Below, in pieces: positions 1 through 5,917 of a stretch of 5,965 bases of DNA (the first letter of the stretch is position 1; each line of letters opens with the position of its first letter). Source of the stretch: an uncultured Caulobacteraceae bacterium (lineage in GTDB: Bacteria; Pseudomonadota; Alphaproteobacteria; Caulobacterales; Caulobacteraceae); assembly GCA_946480495.1 (NCBI GenBank), contig CAMLKO010000073.1:1-5965 (forward strand), given 5' to 3'. The position numbers and the translations under genes were made by a program. Under the pieces are notes generated by a model that worked only from the letters and a program-made list of their open reading frames with translations, had not been told where the DNA came from and did no database searches.

Positions 1-229
1 TGATCTCGGCGATCACGGGCTCGTTGTCGAAGTACTTGAGCTCGATCTCGAATTCCGGGAACGCGCCGGGCTTTTCCACCACGGTGTAGCCGCGGATGTA
101 GCCTTCCTCGGCCAGCACGTCGAGGACGCGCCCGCGCAGCTTGGAAGCCGGCGTCATGACCTTCGAGCGCTTGCGCATGGAAGCGTTCTTGATGCGGGCG
201 ATCATATCGCCGATGGGGTCGTTGACCAT
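1..229 (-). CDS. rpsH: 30S ribosomal protein S8, N-terminal part (partial)
   Basis: The first 76 codons are present and the gene runs off the left edge; a full S8 is about 130 residues. S8 is a primary 16S-binding protein of the 30S platform and in E. coli represses the spc operon by binding its own mRNA. The translation begins [20 protein letters not shown], the standard S8 opening (DPIaDmltRIrNa). It continues with [25 protein letters not shown] and then [18 protein letters not shown], matching the first alpha/beta domain. The C-terminal RNA-binding domain is beyond the window. The ATG at 229 is chosen because of the GGAGGG site just upstream and the family's usual start. It is twelve bases downstream of rpsN and is presumably co-translated with it. 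Confidence 0.96.
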   Translation of the reverse strand, partial: MVNDPIGDMIARIKNASMRKRSKVMTPASKLRGRVLDVLAEEGYIRGYTVVEKPGAFPEFEIELKYFDNEPVIAEI

Positions 230-235
230 TTCAGA

Positions 236-241
236 CCCTCC
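236..241 (-). promoter_or_regulatory. Shine-Dalgarno of rpsH
   Basis: GGAGGG lies immediately after the rpsN TAA and six bases (TCTGAA) before the rpsH ATG at 229. It is one of the best conventional ribosome-binding sites in the window and confirms that start. Confidence 0.85.
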
Positions 242-547
242 TTACCAGCTCGACTTGACGAGGCCGGGGATCAGACCCGCCGAGCCAAGCTCGCGCAGGG
301 AGATCCGGCTCATCCGGAGCTTGCGGTAGTAGGCGCGCGGGCGGCCCGTGATCTCGCACCGGTTACGGATGCGGGTCTTGGACGAGTTGCGCGGCAGCTC
401 GGCAAGCTTCAGCCGGGCTTCGAAACGTTCTTCGAGGGGCCGGGACTCGTCGTTGGCGATCGCCTTCAGCGCATCGCGCTTCTCGGCGTATTGCTTGACG
501 AGCTTCTTGACCATCTCGTTGCGGTTGACGGCGCTCTTCTTGGCCAT
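242..547 (-). CDS. rpsN: 30S ribosomal protein S14, zinc-independent long form
   Basis: This 101-residue protein is the long, C-minus form of S14. S14 is a late-assembling protein of the 30S head next to S3 and S10. The conserved C-terminal part [36 protein letters not shown] covers residues 61-96. It holds only one cysteine (Cys64) and lacks the paired CxxC motifs of the short zinc-binding form, so the protein should not need zinc. The N-terminal half is helical and lysine/arginine rich ([25 protein letters not shown]), including an [19 protein letters not shown] segment typical of the long form. The ATG has AAGGA at 557-561, nine bases upstream in the gap after rplE. That ribosome-binding site may be partly paired in a hairpin with the end of rplE. 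The TAA runs straight into the rpsH Shine-Dalgarno. Confidence 0.98.
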   Translation of the reverse strand: MAKKSAVNRNEMVKKLVKQYAEKRDALKAIANDESRPLEERFEARLKLAELPRNSSKTRIRNRCEITGRPRAYYRKLRMSRISLRELGSAGLIPGLVKSSW

Positions 548-559
548 GTGCTTCTTTCC

Positions 560-586
560 TTCCCGCCCTTAGCTGTTGAACGGGAA
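560..586 (-). repeat. Inverted repeat spanning the rplE stop and rpsN ribosome-binding site
   Basis: On the coding strand TTCCCG (581-586) and CGGGAA (560-565) are perfectly complementary and separated by 15 bases that contain the rplE TAA. The 3' arm overlaps the first bases of the AAGGA ribosome-binding site of rpsN. A six-pair stem with a 15-base loop would partly hide that site until a ribosome finishing rplE opens it. The repeat is visible in the sequence; the switch-like role is inference, and a six-base repeat could occur by chance. Confidence 0.4.
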
Positions 587-1126
587 CTGGAATTCCGAGA
601 GGAGAGCCTTGGCTTCCTCGTCGGTCTTCGCGGTCGTCGTGACGATGATGTCCATGCCCCAGACCTGGTCGATCTGGTCATAGTTGATCTCGGGGAACAC
701 GATGTGCTCCTTCAGGCCCATGGCGTAGTTGCCGCGGCCGTCGAAGCTCGTGCCCTTGAGGCCCCGGAAGTCCTTCACCCGCGGCAGCGCGATGGTGATC
801 AGACGGTCCAGGAACTCGTACATGCGGTCCTTGCGAAGGGTCACCTTCGCGCCGACCACCATGCCCTCGCGGATCTTGAACTGGGCGATGGACTGGCGGG
901 CCTTGGTCGCCACCGGCTTCTGGCCGGCGATGGCGGCGAGATCCTTCATGGCCGCGGCGGCCTTCTTGGAGTCCGCAACGGCCTCGCCGATCCCCATGTT
1001 GATCACGATCTTCTCGATCTTGGGGACCTGCATCTCGTTCGTGTAGCCGAACTTCTCCTTCATCGCGGGGCGCACGCGCTCGCGATAATGGGACTTCATC
1101 CGGGGTTCGTAAGCTTGCTCAGCCAT
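569..1126 (-). CDS. rplE: 50S ribosomal protein L5
   Basis: This 185-residue L5 (E. coli 179) binds 5S rRNA, contacts P-site tRNA in the central protuberance and forms a bridge to the 30S head. The N-terminal helix region [18 protein letters not shown] precedes [16 protein letters not shown] (34-49). The L5 signature region is [26 protein letters not shown] (63-88). Further family segments are [16 protein letters not shown] (95-110), PRVKDFRGL (115-123) and [16 protein letters not shown] (132-147). The C-terminus is EFQFPFNS. The ATG lies eight bases inside the end of rplX and is preceded by a nine-base match to the 16S anti-Shine-Dalgarno end. In E. coli the spc-operon repressor S8 binds mRNA around this start; no equivalent structure is evident here. 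A 21-base gap leads to rpsN. Confidence 0.99.
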   Translation of the reverse strand: MAEQAYEPRMKSHYRERVRPAMKEKFGYTNEMQVPKIEKIVINMGIGEAVADSKKAAAAMKDLAAIAGQKPVATKARQSIAQFKIREGMVVGAKVTLRKDRMYEFLDRLITIALPRVKDFRGLKGTSFDGRGNYAMGLKEHIVFPEINYDQIDQVWGMDIIVTTTAKTDEEAKALLSEFQFPFNS

Positions 1127-1433
1127 TGATCACCTCGCCGGTGCTCTTGGCGAACCGCACCTTCTTGTCGCCGTCCACGCGGAAACCGACGCGGGTCGGC
1201 TTGCCCTTGGAGTCGACAATGGCGACGTTCGACAGGTGAAGCGGCGCTTCCTTGTTCTTGATGCCGCCCTGCGGATCGGCCTGGGTGGGCCGGGTGTGCC
1301 GCTGGACGATGTTGAGGCCCTCGACGAGCACGCGGCATTCCTTCGGCCACACCTTGGTGACCGAGCCGGTCTTGCCCTTGTCGCGTCCGGTCAGGACGAC
1401 GACGCGGTCGCCCTTCTTGATCTTCGCGGCCAT
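1119..1433 (-). CDS. rplX: 50S ribosomal protein L24
   Basis: This 104-residue L24 (E. coli 104) starts 50S assembly by binding the 5' end of 23S rRNA, and it sits near the tunnel exit. The KOW motif is at the N-terminus, residues 5-32 ([21 protein letters not shown]). It is followed by [24 protein letters not shown] (35-58) and [24 protein letters not shown] (62-85). The frame is open far upstream into rplN, but translation there gives only an arginine-rich shadow of L14. The true start is the ATG whose A is the last base of the rplN TGA, with GAGG seven bases upstream. A GTG one codon earlier is possible but less likely. The last three codons overlap the beginning of rplE by eight bases in a different frame. 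Confidence 0.97.
   Translation of the reverse strand: MAAKIKKGDRVVVLTGRDKGKTGSVTKVWPKECRVLVEGLNIVQRHTRPTQADPQGGIKNKEAPLHLSNVAIVDSKGKPTRVGFRVDGDKKVRFAKSTGEVING
1128..1136 (-). promoter_or_regulatory. Extended Shine-Dalgarno of rplE inside rplX
   Basis: The coding strand reads GAGGTGATC just before A-ATG of rplE. This is a nine-base complement to GATCACCTC, the sequence next to the 3' end of bacterial 16S rRNA. It simultaneously encodes Glu-Val-Ile of the L24 C-terminus (EVING). It fixes the rplE start at 1126 and suggests strong independent initiation on top of coupling. Complementarity is seen directly; strength is inferred. Confidence 0.75.
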
Positions 1434-1801
1434 CACAGCACCTCGGGCGCGAGGGAGATGATCTTCATGTGGTTCTTGGCGCGCAGTTCGCGGGGAACCG
1501 GGCCGAAGATCCGCGTGCCGATCGGCTCGCTTTGCTTGTTGACGATCACCGCCGCGTTCTTGTCGAAGCGGATCAGCGAGCCGTCCTTGCGCTTGATGCC
1601 CTGAGAGGTGCGCACCACGATCGCCTGCAGCACGTCGCCCTTCTTCACGCGGCCGCGCGGAATGGCTTCCTTCACGGAGACGACGATCTTGTCGCCTACG
1701 TGGGCGTAGCGGCGCTTGGCGCCGCCAAGCACCTTGATGCACATGACCCGGCGAGCGCCCGAATTATCGGCGACTTCCAGGTTAGTTTGCATCTGGATCA
1801 T
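1433..1801 (-). CDS. rplN: 50S ribosomal protein L14
   Basis: This 122-residue protein has the nearly invariant L14 length. L14 forms an intersubunit bridge with 16S rRNA and is the docking site of the silencing factor RsfS where that factor exists. The N-terminus [19 protein letters not shown] leads into CIKVLGG (21-27) and [15 protein letters not shown] (43-57). The L14 signature follows, from AIVV (60-63) through [14 protein letters not shown] (73-86). The end is [16 protein letters not shown] plus [18 protein letters not shown] ribosome-binding site at 1811-1816 lies nine bases before the ATG. A second in-frame ATG at codon 4 is unlikely to be the start, because MIQ is the family's usual beginning. 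The first fifteen codons are unusually AT-rich for this window. The stop shares one base with the rplX start. Confidence 0.99.
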   Translation of the reverse strand: MIQMQTNLEVADNSGARRVMCIKVLGGAKRRYAHVGDKIVVSVKEAIPRGRVKKGDVLQAIVVRTSQGIKRKDGSLIRFDKNAAVIVNKQSEPIGTRIFGPVPRELRAKNHMKIISLAPEVL

Positions 1802-1822
1802 TGGCTCAAACCTTCCAGACTA

Positions 1823-2062
1823 TCAGCCGCCGGCCTTGGGAAGGACTTCCCAGGTCTTCAGCTTGGACTTCGGCGCGCACTCGACGATCCTGGCCGTTTC
1901 GCCGGCCTTGTAGGCGTTGGACTCGTCGTGAGCGTGGTACTTCTTGGAACGGCGCACGGTCTTGCGCAGCAGCGGGTGCAGGAAGGTCCGCTCGACCTTC
2001 ACCACCACCGTCTTGTCGCCCTTGTCGGAGACGACCACGCCTTCCAGAACTCGTTTCGGCAT
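1823..2062 (-). CDS. rpsQ: 30S ribosomal protein S17
   Basis: This 79-residue S17 matches the bacterial length (E. coli 84). S17 is an OB-fold primary binder of the 16S 5' domain. Motifs are [20 protein letters not shown] (8-27), [19 protein letters not shown] (29-47), and [22 protein letters not shown] (53-74). In that last signature the usual Arg-Pro-hydrophobic-Ser is replaced by Ala-Pro-Lys-Ser; I believe such forms occur in alphaproteobacteria, but this is from memory. The start is the ATG eight bases after a clear GGAG that abuts the rpmC stop. The last codons form a perfect inverted repeat (1837-1852) using CTT and CCC, while every other leucine is CTG and every other proline CCG. In E. 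coli this is the last gene of the S10 operon; here rplN follows after 21 bases. Confidence 0.98.
   Translation of the reverse strand: MPKRVLEGVVVSDKGDKTVVVKVERTFLHPLLRKTVRRSKKYHAHDESNAYKAGETARIVECAPKSKLKTWEVLPKAGG
1837..1852 (-). repeat. Perfect inverted repeat at the 3' end of rpsQ (RNA hairpin candidate)
   Basis: On the coding strand the sequence reads TGGGAAGTCCTTCCCA: seven complementary bases on each side of a two-base centre. In RNA it would most plausibly fold as a six-pair stem closing a four-base loop. It covers the codons for W71 to P75 and the first base of K76, twelve bases before the rpsQ stop and about 35 bases before the rplN start. No run of T follows, so it is not an intrinsic terminator. 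The short palindrome is directly visible; a role in mRNA processing or coupling is inference. Confidence 0.6.
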
Positions 2063-2074
2063 CTGTCGCTCTCC

Positions 2075-2266
2075 TTAGGCCGCTGGCCGCTGACGCAGCA
2101 CGGTCTTGAGCCGCGCGATGTCCTTGCGGATCTCGTTCACGCGGTGGGTCTTCTCGACCTGGCCGGTCGCCGCCTGGAAGCGCAGGTTGAACTGCTCCTT
2201 CTTCAGGTTCAGCAGGGCCTCGGTCAGCTGGTCGGGCGTCATGCCCCGGATTTCGTCGATCTTCAT
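2075..2266 (-). CDS. rpmC: 50S ribosomal protein L29
   Basis: This 63-residue protein is exactly the usual L29 size. L29 is a small helical hairpin near the tunnel exit, next to L23, and contributes to the site where nascent-chain factors bind. The two-helix pattern is visible: a first helix [23 protein letters not shown] over about residues 9-31, the diagnostic turn [12 protein letters not shown] at 32-43, and a second helix [17 protein letters not shown] at 44-60. The ATG is two bases after the rplP stop, with GGAG at 2275-2278 eight bases upstream inside the rplP end. Its TAA is followed directly by the GGAG of the rpsQ ribosome-binding site. Small size and lack of enzymatic motifs are normal for the family. 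Confidence 0.98.
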   Translation of the reverse strand: MKIDEIRGMTPDQLTEALLNLKKEQFNLRFQAATGQVEKTHRVNEIRKDIARLKTVLRQRPAA

Positions 2267-2268
2267 GG

Positions 2269-2700
2269 TCAGTGCTCCGCGGCCAGGCCCGCGTCGATGC
2301 GGGTGACGATCCGCGTGCGGATCGGAAGCTTGGCCGAGCCGAGCTTCAGGGCCTCGCGCGCCACATCGTCGGCCACGCCGTCGATTTCAAACATGATGCG
2401 ACCAGGCGCCACGCGCGCGGCCCAGTACTCGACCGAGCCCTTGCCCTTGCCCATCCGCACTTCGGCCGGCTTGTCGGTGACCGGCAGGTCCGGGAAGATC
2501 CGGATCCACACCCGGCCCTGGCGCTTCATGTGGCGGGTGATCGCGCGGCGGGCCGCTTCGATCTGGCGCGCCGTGATGCGCTCGGGCTCGACCGCCTTGA
2601 GGCCATAGGAGCCGAAGTTCAGCGACGTGCCGCCCTTCGACGTTCCGTGGATGCGGCCCTTGAAGGCCTTGCGGTACTTGGTTTTCTTCGGTGACAGCAT
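2269..2700 (-). CDS. rplP: 50S ribosomal protein L16
   Basis: This 143-residue L16 (E. coli 136) contacts A-site tRNA and helps organise the functional core of the 50S. The protein opens with [19 protein letters not shown], the standard N-terminus. It continues with [30 protein letters not shown] (27-56), [14 protein letters not shown] (65-78) and the invariant [13 protein letters not shown] at 81-93. Arg82 in that motif aligns with the Arg81 that the oxygenase YcfD hydroxylates in E. coli; whether it is modified here is unknown. The C-terminus runs about seven residues past the E. coli end (IDAGLAAEH). The ATG follows the rpsC stop by six bases with only a weak, distant GAGG, so initiation is probably coupled to S3 translation. 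Its TGA is two bases from rpmC. Confidence 0.98.
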   Translation of the reverse strand: MLSPKKTKYRKAFKGRIHGTSKGGTSLNFGSYGLKAVEPERITARQIEAARRAITRHMKRQGRVWIRIFPDLPVTDKPAEVRMGKGKGSVEYWAARVAPGRIMFEIDGVADDVAREALKLGSAKLPIRTRIVTRIDAGLAAEH

Positions 2701-2706
2701 CTGACT

Positions 2707-3474
2707 TTACGCCTCTGCTCCACGCTCGCGGCGCGGACCGCGCGGGCCGCGAGGCCCACGATCTTCACGGTCACGATCGCGTCCGCCGCCCTCGCCCGCC
2801 GGGCCGGATTCGGTGGACAGGCGCTTGTCGAGCGCCATCGGGTCGTGCTCCAGCACCTCGCCTTTGAAGATCCAGACCTTCACGCCGATGATGCCGTAGG
2901 TGGTCTTGGCTTCCGCAAAGCCGTAGTCGATGTCGGCGCGCAGGGTGTGCAGCGGCACGCGGCCTTCGCGATACCACTCCATCCGCGCGATTTCCGCGCC
3001 GCCGAGGCGGCCGGAGACGTTGATGCGGACGCCCTTGGCGCCCAGGCGCATGGCCGACTGCATCGAGCGCTTCATGGCGCGGCGGAAGGCGACCCGGCGC
3101 TCGAGCTGCTGGGCGATGTTCTCGGCCACCAGCTGGGCGTCGACTTCGGGCTTGCGGACTTCGACGATGTTCAGGTGAACCTCGCCCTCGGTCAGGGCCG
3201 CGATGTCCTTGCGCAGCTTCTCGATGTCCGCGCCCTTCTTGCCGATGATCACGCCGGGGCGCGCGGCATAGATGGTGATGCGGCACTTCTTGTGCGGACG
3301 CTCGATGACGATGCGCGAGACGCCGGCCTGGTACAGGCGCTTCTTGAGCTCGCGGCGGACCTTTACGTCCTCATGCAGCAGCCGCCCGTAGTCGCGGCCG
3401 GCGGCGAACCAGCGCGAGTCCCAGGTGCGGTTGATGCCGAGCCGCAGCCCGACCGGATTGACTTTCTGACCCAT
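2707..3474 (-). CDS. rpsC: 30S ribosomal protein S3
   Basis: This 255-residue S3 exceeds the 233-residue E. coli protein. S3 lies at the mRNA entry channel and contributes to unwinding mRNA structure. The start [14 protein letters not shown] is textbook. A type II KH domain follows, with its GxxG loop GKKG at 78-81 ([15 protein letters not shown]). The C-terminal domain contains FRRAMKR at 130-136; Arg131, Arg132 and Lys135 correspond to the entry-channel residues linked to helicase activity in E. coli. [20 protein letters not shown] follows at 148-167. After about residue 221 the chain becomes a low-complexity tail rich in Arg, Gly, Asp and Glu, with the short repeat GPRGPRGPR. Such tails vary among alphaproteobacteria. 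The ATG overlaps the rplV stop by one base, with GAGG seven bases upstream. Confidence 0.98.
   Translation of the reverse strand: MGQKVNPVGLRLGINRTWDSRWFAAGRDYGRLLHEDVKVRRELKKRLYQAGVSRIVIERPHKKCRITIYAARPGVIIGKKGADIEKLRKDIAALTEGEVHLNIVEVRKPEVDAQLVAENIAQQLERRVAFRRAMKRSMQSAMRLGAKGVRINVSGRLGGAEIARMEWYREGRVPLHTLRADIDYGFAEAKTTYGIIGVKVWIFKGEVLEHDPMALDKRLSTESGPAGEGGGRDRDREDRGPRGPRGPRRERGAEA
2741..2760 (-). repeat. GC-rich inverted repeat in the S3 tail coding region
   Basis: The coding strand reads CGTGGGCC, TCGC, GGCCCGCG: an eight-pair stem (one G-U pair) with a four-base loop, inside the GPRGPR-coding part of rpsC. Alternating glycine, proline and arginine codons in a high-GC gene readily create such structure, so it may have no function of its own. 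No T-run follows. Confidence 0.4.
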
Positions 3475-3854
3475 CAGGCGGCCTCACCCAGCTCGCGGAC
3501 CACGATGGTGATCTCGCTGAACGGCTTTTCGACACGCGCCGCCCGGCCGCGCGCACGCGGTGAGAAACGCTTCATAATCAGGTTCTTGCCCACGTAGGCC
3601 TCGGCGACGACCAGGGAGTCGATGTCGAGGCTGTGGTTGTTCTCGGCGTTCGAGATGGCGCTGTAGAGCGCCTTGCGAACGTCCTTGGCGATGCGCTTGT
3701 GGCTGAACTCCAGTTCGTTCAGCGCGCGCTGCACCTTCAGGCCGCGGATCGACTGGGCCACCAGGTTCAGCTTGCGGGCCGAGGTGCGAAGGGTGCGGAC
3801 CTTGGCCATCGCCTCGGCGGCCGTGTAGCGGCGCTCTTTGGCTTTCTTGCTCAT
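3474..3854 (-). CDS. rplV: 50S ribosomal protein L22
   Basis: This 126-residue L22 is slightly longer than the E. coli protein (110). The extra length is mainly in an N-terminal basic leader ([18 protein letters not shown]) and a short LGEAA tail. L22 binds all domains of 23S rRNA, and its long beta-hairpin lines the exit tunnel opposite L4. The core motif [20 protein letters not shown] spans 19-38 and [16 protein letters not shown] spans 66-81. The hairpin, with [16 protein letters not shown], lies at about 85-110, where macrolide-resistance mutations fall in other bacteria; no gap or insertion is seen there. A strong GAGGA Shine-Dalgarno match lies at 3863-3867 inside the end of rpsS, eight bases from the ATG. 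The TGA overlaps the rpsC ATG by one base, suggesting coupling. Confidence 0.98.
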   Translation of the reverse strand: MSKKAKERRYTAAEAMAKVRTLRTSARKLNLVAQSIRGLKVQRALNELEFSHKRIAKDVRKALYSAISNAENNHSLDIDSLVVAEAYVGKNLIMKRFSPRARGRAARVEKPFSEITIVVRELGEAA

Positions 3855-3857
3855 GGC

Positions 3858-4136
3858 CTACTTCCTCTTGGCCTTCTTGTCGGCCGCGTGGCCGGGGAAG
3901 GAGCGCGTCGGCGCGAACTCGCCCAGCTTGTGGCCGACCATGTCTTCCGACACGAGCACGGGGACGTGCTTTTGGCCGTTGTGCACGCCGAACGTCAGGC
4001 CGACGAACTGCGGCATGATGGTCGAGCGGCGCGACCAGGTCTTGATCACATCCTTGCGGCCCGAGGCTTGCGAGGTTTCCGCCTTCTTGAGGAGGTAACC
4101 GTCGACGAACGGGCCTTTCCAGACTGAACGCGTCAT
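3858..4136 (-). CDS. rpsS: 30S ribosomal protein S19
   Basis: This 92-residue protein is the standard S19 length. S19 sits in the 30S head with S13 and contacts 16S rRNA and the A-site finger of the 50S. Motifs run as expected: [16 protein letters not shown] at residues 3-18, [16 protein letters not shown] at 31-46, [10 protein letters not shown] at 51-60 and [18 protein letters not shown] at 66-83. A basic tail (KKAKRK) follows. The start is the ATG two bases after the rplB stop. A purine-rich AAGAAGG in the end of rplB lies about ten bases upstream and may act as its ribosome-binding site. Nothing in the sequence departs from the family, and the gene is followed by rplV after three bases. 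Confidence 0.99.
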   Translation of the reverse strand: MTRSVWKGPFVDGYLLKKAETSQASGRKDVIKTWSRRSTIMPQFVGLTFGVHNGQKHVPVLVSEDMVGHKLGEFAPTRSFPGHAADKKAKRK

Positions 4137-4138
4137 GG

Positions 4139-4978
4139 CTAGCGGGCCTTCTTGGCTTTGTGACGGCTACGGATGATGAACTTGTCCGTGGCCTTGTTGG
4201 TGCGGGTCTTGCGGCCCTTGGTGGGCTTGCCCCACGGCGTGACCGGGTGACGGCCGCCCGAGGTGCGGCCTTCGCCGCCGCCGTGCGGGTGGTCGATCGG
4301 GTTCATGGCGACGCCGCGGACGTGCGGGCGGAAGCCCTTGTGACGAACGCGTCCGGCCTTGCCGAGCGTCTCGTTCATGTGGTCGGGGTTCGACACCGCG
4401 CCCACCGTGGCCATGCAGCTGTCCTGCACCATCCGCAGTTCGCCCGAGTTCAGCCGGATCTGCGCGTAGCCGGCGTCGCGGCCGACCAGCTGGGCGTAGG
4501 TCCCGGCCGAACGGGCGATCTGGCCGCCCTTGGCGGGCTTCAGCTCGACGTTGTGGATGATGGTGCCGATCGGCAGGCCGCGCAGCGGGGCGGCGTTGCC
4601 CGGCTTCACGTCGACCTTCTCGGCCGCCAGCACCTCGTCGCCGACCTTCAGGCGCTGCGGGGCCAGGATGTAGGCCAGCTCGCCGTCGGCGTACTTGATC
4701 AGCGCGATGAAGGCGGTGCGGTTGGGGTCGTACTCGAGACGCTCGACCGTCGCCGGCACGTCGAACTTGCGACGCTTGAAGTCCACGCGGCGATAGAGGC
4801 GCTTGGCGCCGCCGCCACGGAAGCGCACGGCGATACGGCCGCCGCCGCCACGTCCGCCGGTCTTGGTCAGACCCTCGACGAGGCTCTTCTCCGGGCGGCC
4901 CTTGTGGAGCTCGCTGCGGTCGACGAGCACCAGGCCGCGGCGGCCCGGAGACGTCGGATTGAACTGCTTCAGAGCCAT
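4139..4978 (-). CDS. rplB: 50S ribosomal protein L2
   Basis: This 279-residue protein is a full-length L2 (E. coli 273). L2 is among the most conserved ribosomal proteins; it supports subunit association, tRNA binding and the peptidyl transferase centre. The N-terminal [12 protein letters not shown] and [11 protein letters not shown] segments are followed by the glycine-rich GGRGGGGRI and RFRGGGAKR (about 41-60). The OB-fold and SH3-like core runs to about residue 200. The diagnostic [19 protein letters not shown] motif is at 220-238; its first histidine (residue 230) matches the functionally important His229 of E. coli by motif. The tail is lysine/arginine rich ([18 protein letters not shown]). 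The ATG follows the rplW stop by four bases, and no strong Shine-Dalgarno match is visible, so initiation may depend on ribosomes finishing rplW. Two bases separate its TAG from rpsS. Confidence 0.99.
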   Translation of the reverse strand: MALKQFNPTSPGRRGLVLVDRSELHKGRPEKSLVEGLTKTGGRGGGGRIAVRFRGGGAKRLYRRVDFKRRKFDVPATVERLEYDPNRTAFIALIKYADGELAYILAPQRLKVGDEVLAAEKVDVKPGNAAPLRGLPIGTIIHNVELKPAKGGQIARSAGTYAQLVGRDAGYAQIRLNSGELRMVQDSCMATVGAVSNPDHMNETLGKAGRVRHKGFRPHVRGVAMNPIDHPHGGGEGRTSGGRHPVTPWGKPTKGRKTRTNKATDKFIIRSRHKAKKAR

Positions 4979-4982
4979 GTGC

Positions 4983-5279
4983 CTAGAGCCCCGTGCTGAT
5001 GTCGATCGACTGGCCCTCGGCCAGCGTCACGATGGCTTTCTTGACGTCCGAACGACGTCCCGGACGGCCGCGGAAGCGCTTGGTCTTGCCCTTCACGTTG
5101 AGCGTGTTGACCTTGGTCACCTTGACCTTGAACAGCTCTTCGATCGCGGCCGCGATCTCGTCCTTCGTGGAGTCCTGCGCGACGCGGAAGACGACCTTGT
5201 TGTGCTCGGACAGCAGGGTCGCCTTTTCCGTGATCACGGGAGACAGGATGACGTCGTAGTGGCGAGCGGTGGCGGCCAT
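4983..5279 (-). CDS. rplW: 50S ribosomal protein L23
   Basis: This 98-residue protein is the normal length for bacterial L23. L23 sits at the exit of the 50S tunnel and is the docking site for trigger factor and the signal recognition particle. The family hallmarks are in order: SPVITEKAT near the N-terminus (residues 13-21), the helix [12 protein letters not shown] (39-50), [18 protein letters not shown] (51-68) and the basic extended loop [13 protein letters not shown]. The conserved glutamate of the trigger-factor patch is probably the Glu of the ITEKA motif, inferred by motif alignment. The ATG begins on the last base of the rplD stop (TGATG). It has an AAGGA Shine-Dalgarno match inside the end of rplD at 5289-5293, nine bases upstream. 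Its stop lies four bases before rplB. Confidence 0.98.
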   Translation of the reverse strand: MAATARHYDVILSPVITEKATLLSEHNKVVFRVAQDSTKDEIAAAIEELFKVKVTKVNTLNVKGKTKRFRGRPGRRSDVKKAIVTLAEGQSIDISTGL

Positions 5280-5917
5280 CAGGCGGCTTCCTTCTCAGCG
5301 AAACGCGCCTTGATCGCGTCGACCGCGTCCTTGGTCAGGACCAGCGTGTCGCGACGCAGCACGTCGTAGACGTTGAGGCCGGCGTTGGGCAGCACGTCCA
5401 CGTTCGGGATGTTGCGGGCGGCCAGACCGAAGTTGGCGTCCACTTCCGCCCCGGCGATGACCAGCGCGTTCTTCAGGCCGATGCCGGCGAACTGGGCGCG
5501 GAGCGCGGCGGTCTTGGGCTCCTTCAGGGTCGCGGCGTCGAGCACCACGATCGAGCCGGTCTTGGCCTTGGACGACAGCGCGTGCTTCAGGGCCAGCGCC
5601 CGGACCTTCTTGGGAAGGTCGAAGGCGTGGCTGCGGACCACCGGCCCGTGGGCCTTGGCGCCGCCGACGAACTGGGCCGCCCGGCGCGAGCCGTGACGGG
5701 CGCCGCCGGTGCCCTTCTGCTTGTACATCTTCTTGCCCGTACGAGAGACCTCGTTGCGGACCTGGATCTTGTGGGTGCCGGCGCGGCGCTTGGCGAGCTG
5801 CCAGGTGACGCAGCGCTGCAGGATGTCGCCGCGGATCTCTTCGATGCCGAAGATGTCGTCCGGCAGTTCGATCGAGCCGCCCTTGCCGCCGTCGAGTTTG
5901 ATGACGTCGAGTTTCAT
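5279..5917 (-). CDS. rplD: 50S ribosomal protein L4
   Basis: This is a complete 212-residue L4, slightly longer than the roughly 201-residue E. coli protein. L4 binds 23S rRNA early in 50S assembly, and its long internal loop lines the constriction of the peptide exit tunnel. That loop is clear at about residues 62-95, with the signature [12 protein letters not shown] at 66-77 followed by an arginine-, glycine- and alanine-rich stretch. The C-terminal globular half carries the usual [19 protein letters not shown] segment (169-187) and the ending [15 protein letters not shown]. The start is the ATG that overlaps the rplC stop, with purine-rich GGGGGCGAGG just upstream. In E. coli, L4 also represses its own operon through the S10 leader and acts on RNase E; the leader would lie outside this window, so that role cannot be judged. 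The stop shares one base with the rplW start. Confidence 0.98.
   Translation of the reverse strand: MKLDVIKLDGGKGGSIELPDDIFGIEEIRGDILQRCVTWQLAKRRAGTHKIQVRNEVSRTGKKMYKQKGTGGARHGSRRAAQFVGGAKAHGPVVRSHAFDLPKKVRALALKHALSSKAKTGSIVVLDAATLKEPKTAALRAQFAGIGLKNALVIAGAEVDANFGLAARNIPNVDVLPNAGLNVYDVLRRDTLVLTKDAVDAIKARFAEKEAA

Noticed and set aside
491..1129. A 212-codon plus-strand open frame opposite rplE and the rpsN start
   Set aside because: Antisense shadow of L5 with no independent support; it ends where the rplE coding region begins.
1104..1156. Long-range stem GGTTCG/CGAACC flanking the rplE start, as a possible S8 operator
   Set aside because: Only six pairs with a loop of more than 40 bases and no bulged-A motif like the known S8 site; expected by chance in sequence of this composition.
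1434..1742. Possible 103-residue N-terminal extension of rplX, starting within rplN
   Set aside because: The extension is an out-of-frame, arginine-rich reading of rplN. L24 proteins begin at the MAAKIKKGD segment, and a TGATG overlap with a GAGG site marks the start at 1433.
1802..1852. Intrinsic terminator between rpsQ and rplN
   Set aside because: There is a short perfect hairpin, but no T-run follows on the coding strand, and a ribosome-binding site and gene come immediately after.
1469..2608. A 379-codon open frame on the plus strand opposite rplN, rpsQ, rpmC and rplP
   Set aside because: It is antisense to four unmistakable ribosomal protein genes. Its Leu/Ala/Arg/His/Asp-rich translation is what reverse-complement high-GC codons produce. 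No domain or ribosome-binding site supports it.
2845..3597. A 250-codon plus-strand open frame opposite rpsC and rplV
   Set aside because: Same GC-driven shadow pattern; the opposing strand encodes clear S3 and L22 motifs throughout.
4160..4999. A 279-codon open frame on the plus strand mirroring rplB
   Set aside because: It lies antisense to rplB over nearly the whole gene, in a frame with few stops because of GC bias. The translation is low-complexity, rich in Ala, Val, Leu, Asp and Arg, with no recognisable fold.
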